The translations under genes and the position numbers were made by a program. From Actinomycetota bacterium (lineage in GTDB: Bacteria; Actinomycetota; Thermoleophilia; Gaiellales; F1-60-MAGs149): a stretch of 36,975 nucleotides of DNA. Each line of letters starts with the position of its first letter. Position 1 is the stretch's first letter. Below, piece after piece: positions 23,423-30,575 of this stretch. The stretch covers positions 74,107-111,081 of the forward strand of contig VFJZ01000035.1 in the NCBI GenBank assembly GCA_009885805.1. The letters are read 5' to 3'. The notes under the pieces are model-generated. The model was given only the letters and a program-made list of their open reading frames with translations, had not been told where the DNA came from and searched no databases.

Positions 23423-23818
23423 TCAGCCGACGCGGACGAGGCCGGGCACGAGGTCGAAGCCCGGGTCGAAGGACAGGACACGATCGACGCCGTGGCGCCG
23501 CATCACCGCGACGTGGAGGGCGTCGCGAGCGGACAGCGACCAGCGGGCGAGCAACTCGTCGCGCGCGGCCGTCACGTCATCGACGCCCACCGGCAGGACC
23601 TCGTCGACGACCCCGAGGAGGAGATCGAACGCCGGTTGGATGGCGGCCGGGCGATCGATCGCCCGGTAGCGATGGAGGATCTCCTGCAGGACCTCGGCGT
23701 CGGTGACGAGGCGCTCACGGACGAGGCTGAGACGCTCGAGGTGCCGCTGCGCATCGACCTTGTGCCGGTGCGGCTCGCCGATCAGGTACATCGGCACGTT
23801 GGAGTCGACGAAGATCAT
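23423..23818 (-). CDS. VapC-type PIN-domain toxin, catalytic acids intact
   Basis: A 131-residue PIN ribonuclease. All four acids are visible: D5 ([12 protein letters not shown]), E in [10 protein letters not shown] in [11 protein letters not shown] and D in LSFDPGFD. It would cleave RNA when freed from its antitoxin. The ATG at 23818 overlaps the antitoxin TGA (ATGA). It lies directly upstream of the BMC operon promoter, on the same strand. Confidence 0.9.
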   Translation of the reverse strand: MIFVDSNVPMYLIGEPHRHKVDAQRHLERLSLVRERLVTDAEVLQEILHRYRAIDRPAAIQPAFDLLLGVVDEVLPVGVDDVTAARDELLARWSLSARDALHVAVMRRHGVDRVLSFDPGFDLVPGLVRVG

Positions 23819-24066
23819 TCCCCGGGCGCGTAGCCGCTCTCGATCTCGGCGAGCATCTGCTCGATGTCGGGCGCGGGGAACGAGTGCCCGGCGGCGGCCC
23901 GGATCAGCGCGATGCGGGCGTCGGGATCGCCGGTGCCGGTCCGGCTCGCGCAGTCCCGCAGTGCCCGCCGTACCCACTCCGACAGGTTCACGCCGTCGGC
24001 GTCGGCGGCGAGGCGGAAGGCCGCGATCTCGGCCTCGTCCAGGACGACCTGCAGGCGCGTACTCAT
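23815..24066 (-). CDS. Ribbon-helix-helix antitoxin of the second VapBC pair
   Basis: An 83-residue protein with an N-terminal RHH fold ([37 protein letters not shown]) and an acidic C-terminal tail ([18 protein letters not shown]) that would occupy the toxin groove. The ATG at 24066 is chosen because TATACT stands exactly six bases before it and no ribosome-binding site is needed. A dyad, ACTCAT-TCC-ATGAGT, overlaps the start codon, the expected place for autorepression. Confidence 0.86.
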   Translation of the reverse strand: MSTRLQVVLDEAEIAAFRLAADADGVNLSEWVRRALRDCASRTGTGDPDARIALIRAAAGHSFPAPDIEQMLAEIESGYAPGE

Positions 24067-24078
24067 GGAATGAGTATA
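24061..24078 (-). promoter_or_regulatory. Leaderless promoter and operator of the second vapBC pair
   Basis: Minus strand: TATACT (24078-24073), six bases, then the ATG at 24066. The dyad ACTCAT-TCC-ATGAGT (24075-24061) overlaps both the box and the start codon. The AT-rich block stands out in a GC-rich region. Confidence 0.65.
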
Positions 24079-24083
24079 CCATA

Positions 24084-25430
24084 CTACTGACGGCCGGTGA
24101 TGCGATTCGCGACCGCCGCCAGCCGGGACGGGCGGCCGGTCTGCGCCTCGCGGCGGTCGGCGGCGCGGTAGGCGGCAAAGAGGCCGTTCACGCCGAGGAA
24201 GCGCAGCGGCTCCGGCTCCCAGTCGCGCCGCCACGTGTGGCCGACGAAGGGAAGCGTCGTGATGTCCGACTGCTCGCCGCGGACGAGGTCGGCGACGATG
24301 CGTCCACCGAGGTTCGCGGCGGCGACGCCGACGCCGACGTAGCCGCCCGACCAGGCGATGCCCTGGTCGCAGTCGACGCCGACAGCGAAGCGCCAGTCGC
24401 GCGGCACGCCGAGGACGCCTGACCAGCCATGCGCGATCGGCACCTCGCGTGCCTGTGGGAAGAGCGCATGCAGTCGGCGTGTCAGCCCGTCGACCGTCGC
24501 GGGAGCGATCTCGCCGTGGCGGTCGGTGCCGGACCGGAACCGGTACGGCACGCCGCGGCCGCCGATCGCGATGCGGTCGTCGGCGGTGCGCTGGATGTAG
24601 ACGTAGGCGTTCGCCATGTCGCGGATCGTCTCGGCCGCGTCCCAGCCGATCGCGGCCATCGCCTCGGGCGGCAGCGGGTCGGTCACGATCATCGACGAGT
24701 TCATCGGCAGGATCCGGCGACGCAAGCCTTGCAGCGACGCGGTGTAGCCCTCGGTCGCGCGGACGATCCACGGCGCGCGCACGTCGCCCTGGTCGGCGCG
24801 CACGACGCCGGGCAGGATCTCACGCACGGTCGTGCGCTCCCAGATCGTCACGCCGAGCCGCTCGACGGCGTCGGCGAGCCCGCGCGCGAGCGCCGCCGGC
24901 TGGACGCGCGCGCAGTGCGGCGTCCGCACGGCCGCGAGGGCGCCGTCGAGCCTGATCCGCTCGGTGAGGTCGTGGCCCTCGAGCCACCGCGAGTCCTCCT
25001 CGCCGTCACCCTCGTCGCGGCGGTGCTGGAGGTAGCTGCGGAGGCGCTCCTTCTCGACCGGGTTCGTCGCGACGCTCAGCGACCCACCCTTGAGGAAGTC
25101 GCAGGCGATGTTCTCGGCGGCGCAGACGCGCCCGACCTCGTCGATCGTGTCGTAGACGGCGAGGCGCGTGCGGCGGTCGGCGGCGAAGGCGATCTCGCCG
25201 GTGACCCAGCCGCCGTTTCGGCCCGACGCGCCGTAGCCGGCGACCTCGCGTTCGAGGATCGCGACCCGCAGCGACGGGTCGGCGCGCTTCAGGTAGTACG
25301 CCGTCCACAGTCCCGTGTAGCCGGCGCCGACGATCGCGACGTCCACCTCGGCGGAGCCGGGCAGCGACGGGCGCGGGCCCGGCAGTCCGCCGAGCGCGTG
25401 GAACCAGTAGGACGGGCCGCCGATCAGCAC
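24084..25430 (-). CDS. FAD-dependent amine oxidase (DAO fold, PuuB/OrdL-like)
   Basis: A 448-residue flavoprotein of the D-amino-acid-oxidase fold. It shows the FAD motif [19 protein letters not shown] (residues 29-47) and the PuuB/OrdL signature [13 protein letters not shown] (about 68-80). It also has the mid-domain [20 protein letters not shown] and the C-terminal [19 protein letters not shown] second FAD segment. Relatives oxidise gamma-glutamylputrescine, sarcosine or N-methyl amino acids, giving an aldehyde or imine. Placed near a GS-like ligase and a BMC aldehyde dehydrogenase, it is the best candidate to make the aldehyde, for example from an N-alkylglutamate (inference). The GTG start is seven bases after a TAGCAT box, so it has its own leaderless promoter. 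Confidence 0.88.
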   Translation of the reverse strand: MLIGGPSYWFHALGGLPGPRPSLPGSAEVDVAIVGAGYTGLWTAYYLKRADPSLRVAILEREVAGYGASGRNGGWVTGEIAFAADRRTRLAVYDTIDEVGRVCAAENIACDFLKGGSLSVATNPVEKERLRSYLQHRRDEGDGEEDSRWLEGHDLTERIRLDGALAAVRTPHCARVQPAALARGLADAVERLGVTIWERTTVREILPGVVRADQGDVRAPWIVRATEGYTASLQGLRRRILPMNSSMIVTDPLPPEAMAAIGWDAAETIRDMANAYVYIQRTADDRIAIGGRGVPYRFRSGTDRHGEIAPATVDGLTRRLHALFPQAREVPIAHGWSGVLGVPRDWRFAVGVDCDQGIAWSGGYVGVGVAAANLGGRIVADLVRGEQSDITTLPFVGHTWRRDWEPEPLRFLGVNGLFAAYRAADRREAQTGRPSRLAAVANRITGRQ

Positions 25431-25437
25431 GGAACTG

Positions 25438-25443
25438 ATGCTA
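25438..25443 (-). promoter_or_regulatory. -10 box (TAGCAT) of the FAD oxidase gene, leaderless type
   Basis: Minus-strand TAGCAT, seven bases before the GTG at 25430. The start has no Shine-Dalgarno sequence. A -35 element is not obvious. Confidence 0.45.
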
Positions 25444-25492
25444 TCCGCGTCGGGCCCGTGTCCGTGCCCGGCTGGCCGGGCCGCGCGGGCTG

Positions 25493-25556
25493 GCCAGGCT
25501 CCGTTTCGGCCATTTGGGGCCTCTCTGGGCCCGAAATGGCCGAAACGGAGCCTGGC
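25493..25556. repeat. Large hairpin, perfect 23-bp stem, between DUF1989 gene and FAD oxidase gene
   Basis: Arms 25493-25515 and 25534-25556 are perfectly complementary; the arm core is CTCCGTTTCGGCCATTT. The 18-base loop can pair again after one G-G mismatch (GGGCC with GGCCC), leaving CTCT at the tip plus one wobble pair. It lies after the DUF1989 stop and before the FAD oxidase promoter, so it could end the DUF1989 transcript. There is no T-tract on either side. It may instead be a mobile palindromic element. Confidence 0.8.
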
Positions 25557-25593
25557 GCGGCTACGGAAGCGTCACGCGACACTCACGGAGGCG

Positions 25594-26184
25594 TCACGCG
25601 CCGACCGCGAGGTCGATCGCGCGCGGCTCGCCGCCGGAGATCGGGTTCAGATCCATCGGGCACGAGGAGACGACGATGACCTGGTCGACGAGCGCCTCGA
25701 CGATGAACGCATCACCCGCGCGCGCGGGTGAGGTTCCCCACTCGAGCCGGCCGTCGGCGTCCCAGGGGATGTTCATGAACAGGTTGAAGGGTGCGGGCAC
25801 CTCGTCGCGGGCGAGGCCGAGCTCCGCGATCGCCTCGCGGTAGTTGTCGCAGCAGGTGCGGTGCGGGCCTGTGACGCCGTACTCGCGGTAGCGGGCGGCG
25901 TCGCAGGCGGCGATCAGCGTGTCGTGGACACCCGGGCTCGTGTCCTCGGTGACGAGCAGGATCGGGCGGCGCAGGTTCGACCAGAGCTGATCGCCGGCCG
26001 TCGGCACGAGGTGCTTGATCGCGGCGCGGGTGTGGTGCATCGAGAGCACCTCCGCGCCCGGCTCGACGAGCGACCAGAAGTCGACGACCTGGCCGCCGAG
26101 CGTGTTGACGACGGCGAGCCGCTCGCCCTTTGGGAGGCGGACGGCCTTGCCGTGCGAGCCCTCTACCGTGATGCGCTTGGTCAT
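25594..26184 (-). CDS. DUF1989 protein (urea-carboxylase-associated family)
   Basis: A 196-residue protein of the family named urea-amidolyase-associated protein. It reads GKAVRLPKGERLAVVNTLGG, QVVDFWSLV, MHHTRAAIKHLVPTAGDQLW and HRTCCDNYREAIAELGL, and includes VPAPFNLFMNIPWDADGRLE and the end VVSSCPMDLNPISGG. Paired members act as carboxyguanidine deiminase in guanidine-using bacteria (from memory). Here there is only one and no urea carboxylase, so a different amine or ammonia-yielding step is likely. The ATG at 26184 is preferred over one seven codons upstream because a TAGGAT box lies eight bases before it. Its promoter overlaps that of the divergent CHRD gene. Confidence 0.85.
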   Translation of the reverse strand: MTKRITVEGSHGKAVRLPKGERLAVVNTLGGQVVDFWSLVEPGAEVLSMHHTRAAIKHLVPTAGDQLWSNLRRPILLVTEDTSPGVHDTLIAACDAARYREYGVTGPHRTCCDNYREAIAELGLARDEVPAPFNLFMNIPWDADGRLEWGTSPARAGDAFIVEALVDQVIVVSSCPMDLNPISGGEPRAIDLAVGA

Positions 26185-26189
26185 GGCGC

Positions 26190-26218
26190 TTGATCCTACC
26201 GGCATCGCGACCTACCCT
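26190..26218 (+). promoter_or_regulatory. Divergent overlapping promoters for the CHRD and DUF1989 genes
   Basis: Plus strand: TTGATC (26190-26195), 17 bases, TACCCT (26213-26218), well placed for the CHRD gene at 26245. Minus strand: TAGGAT (26198-26193), eight bases before the DUF1989 ATG at 26184. The two promoters overlap, so the genes may interfere or be jointly controlled. Confidence 0.5.
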
Positions 26219-26244
26219 TGTCTGGAAGCAACGAGGGAGGGGCG

Positions 26245-26943
26245 ATGCGACACCTGCTTGCGATCGCGGCGCTCGCCGCGTGTGCGGTTGCGATCGGCGC
26301 CGTGCCGGCCGGAGCGGCGACTGACGCGCAGTACCGCGCCAAGTGCAAGGCGGCGTGGACGGGATCCACGACAACGGCGGCCTACCGGAAGTACCGCGCG
26401 CGGTGCGTCAACGCCTCGAAGGCGGCCGTGAGCGAGGCCGAGGACGCCGGCAACCCGACGAGCACGGCGGCCAACAAGGCCCGCGCTCGCACGGCATGCG
26501 GCGCCCAGTACCCGGCGCCGCGCAACACGGCCGCGAAGCGCAAGGCCTACAACGCCTGCGTGACGGCCGCGACCGGCGCACAGCGGTCGTACGCGGGACG
26601 GCCGCTCAAGGCGACGCTGCTCGGCGCCAACGAGACGCCGCCAACGGGGAGTGGCAGCGGAACCGCGAACATCCGGCTGAATCAGGGCAAGGGCCGGGTG
26701 TGCTGGACGATCACCCTCACCGGCCTCAGTTCGGCCGTCACGGGCGCGCACATCCACACCGGCGCGGCAGGCGTTGACGGCGGCGTCGTCGTCGCGCTCG
26801 GCCCGAACATCGCCGAAGGCTGCGCGGACAACGTCGACCCGCAGTTGATCAAGGACATCCGCCAGAGCCCGGCGCAGTACTACGTCAACGTCCACACCGC
26901 GACGTTCGGTAACGGCGAGGTACGGGGACAGCTGCGCAAGTAG
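26245..26943 (+). CDS. Secreted CHRD-domain protein
   Basis: A 232-residue exported protein. Residues 1-27 are a signal peptide (MRHLLAIAALAACAVAIGAV, cut near AGA/ATD). A Lys/Arg/Cys-rich middle part (YRAKCKAAWTG, YRARCVNASKA, ARTACGAQY, YNACVTAATG) shows a weak repeat. The C-terminal half is a CHRD domain: ATLLGANETPPTGSGSGTAN, WTITLTGLSS, GAHIHTGAAGVDG and the end FGNGEVRGQLRK. CHRD domains occur in secreted proteins of unclear function. The ATG at 26245 has GAGGGAGGGG just upstream. Its TAG overlaps the GTG of the next gene by one base. Confidence 0.85.
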   Translation: MRHLLAIAALAACAVAIGAVPAGAATDAQYRAKCKAAWTGSTTTAAYRKYRARCVNASKAAVSEAEDAGNPTSTAANKARARTACGAQYPAPRNTAAKRKAYNACVTAATGAQRSYAGRPLKATLLGANETPPTGSGSGTANIRLNQGKGRVCWTITLTGLSSAVTGAHIHTGAAGVDGGVVVALGPNIAEGCADNVDPQLIKDIRQSPAQYYVNVHTATFGNGEVRGQLRK

Positions 26944-27317
26944 TGCTCGTCATCTACGACGACGCGTGCGCGTTTTGCTCACGCTCGATCCGGTACGCCG
27001 CGCGGCATGACGCCGCGCGGCGTCTCCGGTTCGCGGGTCGCGACTCGGCGGCGGCTCGCGCCGCCGTGCCGGAGCGGCCGGGTCGCTCGACGATCCTCGT
27101 CGTCACCGACGGCGGCGTGCTGACGGAGAGCGACGCCGTGTTCGCGATCTGCGCCGCCCTGGACGGCCCGGCCCGCCACCTGGCGCGGCTGCGCGTCGTG
27201 CCGCGCCCGGTGCGTGACGGCGCCTACCGGATCGTCGCCCGCGTCCGCCATCGGCTGGCTCGGCGCCTACGTGCGTGCCCGCTGGACGACGCCGTCCGCG
27301 AGCGCCTCGAGCCTTAG
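26943..27317 (+). CDS. DCC-family thiol-disulfide oxidoreductase (DUF393)
   Basis: A 124-residue protein of the YuxK/DUF393 group. It starts LVIYDDACAFCSRSIRYAAR, with the DxxC-x2-C motif that gives the family its name (thioredoxin-like CxxC). It continues with the short helices around STILVVTDGGVLTESDAVFA. The usual length is 110-140. Function is presumed redox; the partner is unknown. The GTG start uses the last base of the CHRD gene's TAG, so the two are likely one transcript. REP-like sequence follows. Confidence 0.8.
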   Translation: MLVIYDDACAFCSRSIRYAARHDAARRLRFAGRDSAAARAAVPERPGRSTILVVTDGGVLTESDAVFAICAALDGPARHLARLRVVPRPVRDGAYRIVARVRHRLARRLRACPLDDAVRERLEP

Positions 27318-27343
27318 GGCCTGGCCCCGCCCGCGCTGCGCCC

Positions 27344-27385
27344 GGGGCCTGTCCCCGGTTTGCCGTTTTCGGGGGACAGGTCTCC
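27344..27385. repeat. REP-like element sharing the GGGGCCTGTCCCC core
   Basis: GGGGCCTGTCCCC (27344-27356) pairs with GGGGACAGGTCTC (27372-27384) across a 15-base loop; the mismatches are G-U in RNA. The core is the same as in the palindrome at 9501. TTTGCCGTT occurs twice next to it (27360 and 27391). It lies in the 168-base gap between the convergent DCC and glutamate-synthase-like genes and may also serve as their terminator. Confidence 0.6.
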
Positions 27386-27485
27386 GAGCGTTTGCCGTTG
27401 AAGTGGCGCCGAACTCGCTCGGGGTGTGCGCTGCGCCGCACGAAGGGCTGCACGGGGCGCACGCGGAGGCACGCAGGACGCGCGG

Positions 27486-28892
27486 CTAGTGACCGCCCTC
27501 GACGTCGCTCGTCGGCAGGTGCCCGGCACCGTCGTTGTGCATCCGGTGCGCCCACGGCGCGCCGAACGCGGCATCGGTGCCGACCAGGGGGATACCGGTG
27601 ATCATCGACGCCTCCAGGGTGAGGGCTCGGAGATCCTCCGGTTCGAGGTCGTGGACGTCCTGCTTGCCGCACGCACGCGCGAACATCTGGCACTCCAGCG
27701 TCAGCGCGTTGAGGAAGTTCTCCACCCGCTCCGCCGCGACCTCGACCGGGAGCCGCTCGATCAGCCGCTCGTCCTGGGTCGTGATCCCGACCGGGCACTG
27801 GCCGGTGTGACAGTGCGCGCAGTGACCAGGCTCCGTGCCGAGCGCGTGGTAGTCCTCGATGTAGCGGGCGCTGTTGCAACCGAGTGCGATCATCGCCGCC
27901 GAGCCGACGCCGACCGCGTCCGCGCCGAGCGCGAGCGCCTTCGCGACGTCGGCGCCGTTCTTGATCCCGCCTTGCAGCACGATCTGCACCTCGCCGAGCA
28001 GGCCCAGGTCCTCCAGCGCCCGCCGCGCCTCGCAGATCGCCGCCATCGTCGGGATGCCGGTGTGGTCGTAGAGGATGTCGGGCGTCGCCGCCGAGCCTCC
28101 CTCCATGCCGTCGATCACGATCACGTCGGCGCCGGCCTTCGCCGCCAACTTGACGTCGTCGCGCGTGCGGGCGGCGCCGATCTTGACGTAGACCGGGATC
28201 TGCCAGTCGGTCGCCTCGCGGATCTGCTCGATCTTCAGCCGCAGGTCCGCCGGTCCGATGAAATCCGGGTGCCGCACCGGCGAGCGCTGGTCGACGCCGA
28301 GCGGCAGGTCGCGCATCCGCGCCACCTCGTCCGACACCTTCGCGCCGAGCAGCACGCCGCCGGTGCCCGGCTTCGCGCCCTGGCCGACGACGATCTCGAC
28401 CGCATCGGCGCTCGCCATGTCGTGCGCGCTGTTGCCGTAGTGGCTCGGGCAGATCTGGTAGATCAGGTGCTCGGAGTTCTCCCGCTCCAGCGGATGCATG
28501 CCGCCGTCGCCCGTCGTCGTCGACGTGCCCGCCCGCGTCGCGCCGAGGCCAATGCCGGCCTTCGCGTTGCGCGATAGCGCCCCGAACGACATGCCGACGA
28601 CGCAGATTGGAATCTTCAGCCTGACGGGGCGCTCCGCAAAGCGGGTCCCGAGGACGGTCTCCGTCACGCACCGCTCGCGATACCCCTCGAGGGGCACGCG
28701 CGACAGGGTGCACGGCAGGAACGTCAGGTCGTCCATGTTCGGGACGGGCCTCGTCGTCGACATGCCGCGATAGCGGTAGCGCCCGAGTTCGGCCTTGAGT
28801 TGGATGTCCTGGATCACGTCGGGCGTCCAGACGGCGTGCTGGTGCAGCCAGCGCCGGAAGTCGACCGCCTCGCCGTTCCCGTGATCGGTCAC
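27486..28892 (-). CDS. FMN-binding glutamate-synthase-like subunit (GlxD/MgsC type)
   Basis: A 468-residue protein equal to the central FMN domain of glutamate synthase. It has PICVVGMSFGALSRNAKAGI, then GATRAGTSTTTGDGGMHP, QGAKPGTGGVLLGAKVSDEV and VIDGMEGGSAATPDILYDHT. The iron-sulfur segment reads CAHCHTGQCPVGITTQD with its cysteines in place. As separate small genes the three GltB domains form GlxBCD or N-methylglutamate synthase MgsABC, which transfers an amine to glutamate. The GTG overlaps the stop of the GXGXG gene (GTGA). A partner role for the BMC ligase is inferred. Confidence 0.9.
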   Translation of the reverse strand: MTDHGNGEAVDFRRWLHQHAVWTPDVIQDIQLKAELGRYRYRGMSTTRPVPNMDDLTFLPCTLSRVPLEGYRERCVTETVLGTRFAERPVRLKIPICVVGMSFGALSRNAKAGIGLGATRAGTSTTTGDGGMHPLERENSEHLIYQICPSHYGNSAHDMASADAVEIVVGQGAKPGTGGVLLGAKVSDEVARMRDLPLGVDQRSPVRHPDFIGPADLRLKIEQIREATDWQIPVYVKIGAARTRDDVKLAAKAGADVIVIDGMEGGSAATPDILYDHTGIPTMAAICEARRALEDLGLLGEVQIVLQGGIKNGADVAKALALGADAVGVGSAAMIALGCNSARYIEDYHALGTEPGHCAHCHTGQCPVGITTQDERLIERLPVEVAAERVENFLNALTLECQMFARACGKQDVHDLEPEDLRALTLEASMITGIPLVGTDAAFGAPWAHRMHNDGAGHLPTSDVEGGH

Positions 28893-29581
28893 ATCGCCTC
28901 CCGCCAGATGGCGAACTCGCGCTTGTCGAAGTTGTGCAGGCGCCCGCCGGAGCCGAGCTTCGTCCAGGCCCGCTTCGGGCCGAGACCGTGCGGGTCGCAG
29001 AGCTCGTGGAGTAACCGCTCGTCGGCGTCGGTCAGATCCCTGACGACGCAGTCCGAACCCGGCTCCCCGATCGAGCCGCCGACGTAGATGTCCCCCGCGT
29101 ACATGGAATCGCCGATGCCGTCGTCGACGTCGCCGCAGACGACGAGGACGCCCTTCTGGAACATGAACCCGCTCATGTAGCCGGCATCGCCGCCGACGAC
29201 GACCGTCCCGCCCTTGCCGGCGATCCCCGCGCGGGTACCGACGGAGCCCTTCACGACGACGCTCCCGCCCTTCATCGACGCGCCGACGTTCGTGCCGGCG
29301 CCGCCGTGGACGACGACGGAGCCGGCGTGCATGTCGGCGCCGACCGACCAGCCCGCATCGCCTTCGACCTCGAACCGCGCGCCGTCGCCGAGCGTGCAGC
29401 AGAGGTAGCCGACGGAGCCGGCGAAGCGGATCAACACCGGCTCGAAGATGGCAACGCCGAGGCAGTGACGCGCGCCCGGGTGCAGCACGCGGATCTCGGC
29501 CGCGCCCTCCGCCGCGAGCCGCTTCAGCTCGCGATTCACCTCGCGGGTCGTCTGGCCGGCACAGTCGACTACAGCGTCCAC
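28889..29581 (-). CDS. GXGXG-domain glutamate-synthase-like subunit (GlxC/MgsB type)
   Basis: A 230-residue protein made of the right-handed beta-helix domain of glutamate synthase. It has repeated turns GSVVVHGGAGTNVGASMKGG, GSVVVKGSVGTRAGIAGKGG, GTVVVGGDAGYMSGFMFQKG and GVLVVCGDVDDGIGDSMYAG. The N-terminus (DCAGQTTREVNRELKRLAAE) is as in GlxC. It would hold the amidotransferase and FMN subunits together. The GTG start at 29581 lies 13 bases inside the upstream gene. Confidence 0.9.
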   Translation of the reverse strand: MDAVVDCAGQTTREVNRELKRLAAEGAAEIRVLHPGARHCLGVAIFEPVLIRFAGSVGYLCCTLGDGARFEVEGDAGWSVGADMHAGSVVVHGGAGTNVGASMKGGSVVVKGSVGTRAGIAGKGGTVVVGGDAGYMSGFMFQKGVLVVCGDVDDGIGDSMYAGDIYVGGSIGEPGSDCVVRDLTDADERLLHELCDPHGLGPKRAWTKLGSGGRLHNFDKREFAIWREAM

Positions 29582-30474
29582 ATTACGGCCCTCCCGACGC
29601 CCAGTTCGCGGAACGACGCGTCCTCGGCGGCGTCGCCGAACGCCTCGTGGACGGCGATCGGCTCGGAGGCGACCGCGACCCAGTCGTCCGTCTCGGCGAT
29701 GATCCCCGGCATCGATCCGACCCGGTCACGGCACATGCCGAGGCCGTCGGCAGTCGCGAGCAGGTACGAGAAGGAGCCGTCGAGATCGGCGATCGACGCC
29801 TCCATCGCCTCCTGGATCGTCGCGCCCTCCTCGAGCCGGTGCGCCAGGTACAGCGCGAGGAGTTCGGAGTCGTTGCCCGTGAAGAAACGGTGCCCGCGCA
29901 TCTCGTAGAGGCGACGCAGCTTGTGGTAGTTCGTGATGTGCCCGTTGTGGACGACGCAGATGTCGGCGAACGGCCGCGCCCAGAACGGGTGGGCGTGCTG
30001 GACGTCGACCCGCGACTCGGTCGCGAGGCGCGTGTGGCCGACGCCGTGTCGGCCAGGCGACCCGGCCAGCCCGTAGGCCCGCGCGAGTTCCGTGCCGTCC
30101 ATGACGTGCTTGTAGATCTGCAGCGAACGCCCGACGGAGAAGACCTCGACCGTCGCGTCGGCGCCCTCGACCTCGCGGCAGATGTCGGCGACCGCGACGG
30201 CGCCGTCGACGCGGAACCGCAGGACGCCCGAGTCGAAGTCGAACTCGTCGATGTCATAGGCGGCGCGCGCCCGGTCGCGCGCGGCGTCGGCCGCCGCCGC
30301 ATCGTCGCCGCACCAGACGCGGACGGTGACATGCCCGTTCGTCGCCGGCTCGTAGAGACCGAGGCCCGTCGAGTCGGGGCCGCGTGTGCGAAGGCCCGTC
30401 AGCATCCGTCCGAGCACCTCCGAGGCGACCGGGCCGTCGGCGCGCTTGGCGAGGAATCCCGCGATACCGCACAT
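29569..30474 (-). CDS. Class II glutamine amidotransferase subunit (GlxB/MgsA type)
   Basis: A 301-residue protein with the N-terminal nucleophile cysteine exposed after Met removal (MCGIAGFLAKRADGPV). It carries LRTRGPDSTGLGLY, GVGHTRLATESRVDVQHAHP, FADICVVHNGHITNYHKLRR and TGNDSELLALYLAHRLEEG, the standard class II amidotransferase pattern. It releases ammonia, or in the Mgs type an amine, from glutamine or a glutamylamide. It is the first gene of the three-gene operon. A TAGGCT box is eight bases before the ATG, and the TGTGCA-type dyad lies 67 bases above that box. Confidence 0.92.
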   Translation of the reverse strand: MCGIAGFLAKRADGPVASEVLGRMLTGLRTRGPDSTGLGLYEPATNGHVTVRVWCGDDAAAADAARDRARAAYDIDEFDFDSGVLRFRVDGAVAVADICREVEGADATVEVFSVGRSLQIYKHVMDGTELARAYGLAGSPGRHGVGHTRLATESRVDVQHAHPFWARPFADICVVHNGHITNYHKLRRLYEMRGHRFFTGNDSELLALYLAHRLEEGATIQEAMEASIADLDGSFSYLLATADGLGMCRDRVGSMPGIIAETDDWVAVASEPIAVHEAFGDAAEDASFRELGVGRAVMWTL

Positions 30475-30482
30475 GCCGCGGG

Positions 30483-30488
30483 AGCCTA
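30483..30488 (-). promoter_or_regulatory. -10 box (TAGGCT) of the GlxBCD-type operon
   Basis: Minus-strand TAGGCT, eight bases before the ATG at 30474. It is nearly the same hexamer as at the BMC operon (TAGGAT), with the operator dyad at the same distance upstream. Confidence 0.5.
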
Positions 30489-30542
30489 CGGCGCTGCCGA
30501 CGGGACCGCCACGGCGACGGCGCGCGACCTCGCCATCCCTGG

Positions 30543-30557
30543 TGTGCGCGATGCACA
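30543..30557 (-). promoter_or_regulatory. Operator dyad TGTGCATCGCGCACA upstream of the GlxBCD-type operon
   Basis: Third copy of the TGTGCA-N3-TGCACA dyad, with one mismatch between arms. It shares TGTGCATCG with the copy at the regulator's start. The centre is 67 bases above the -10 box at 30483, and it also lies just before the TfoX promoter on the other strand. Confidence 0.6.
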
Positions 30558-30562
30558 TTCGG

Positions 30563-30568
30563 TAACGT
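30563..30568 (+). promoter_or_regulatory. -10 box (TAACGT) of the TfoX-like gene, leaderless type
   Basis: TAACGT, seven bases before the ATG at 30576, without a Shine-Dalgarno sequence. The operator dyad ends six bases upstream, so a bound regulator could block it. Confidence 0.4.
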
Positions 30569-30575
30569 CCTCGGT

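Noticed and set aside
28892-29569. Ordinary glutamate synthase for nitrogen assimilation
   Set aside because: The domains are separate genes and no small subunit GltD is adjacent; the operator shared with the BMC operon argues for a catabolic role.
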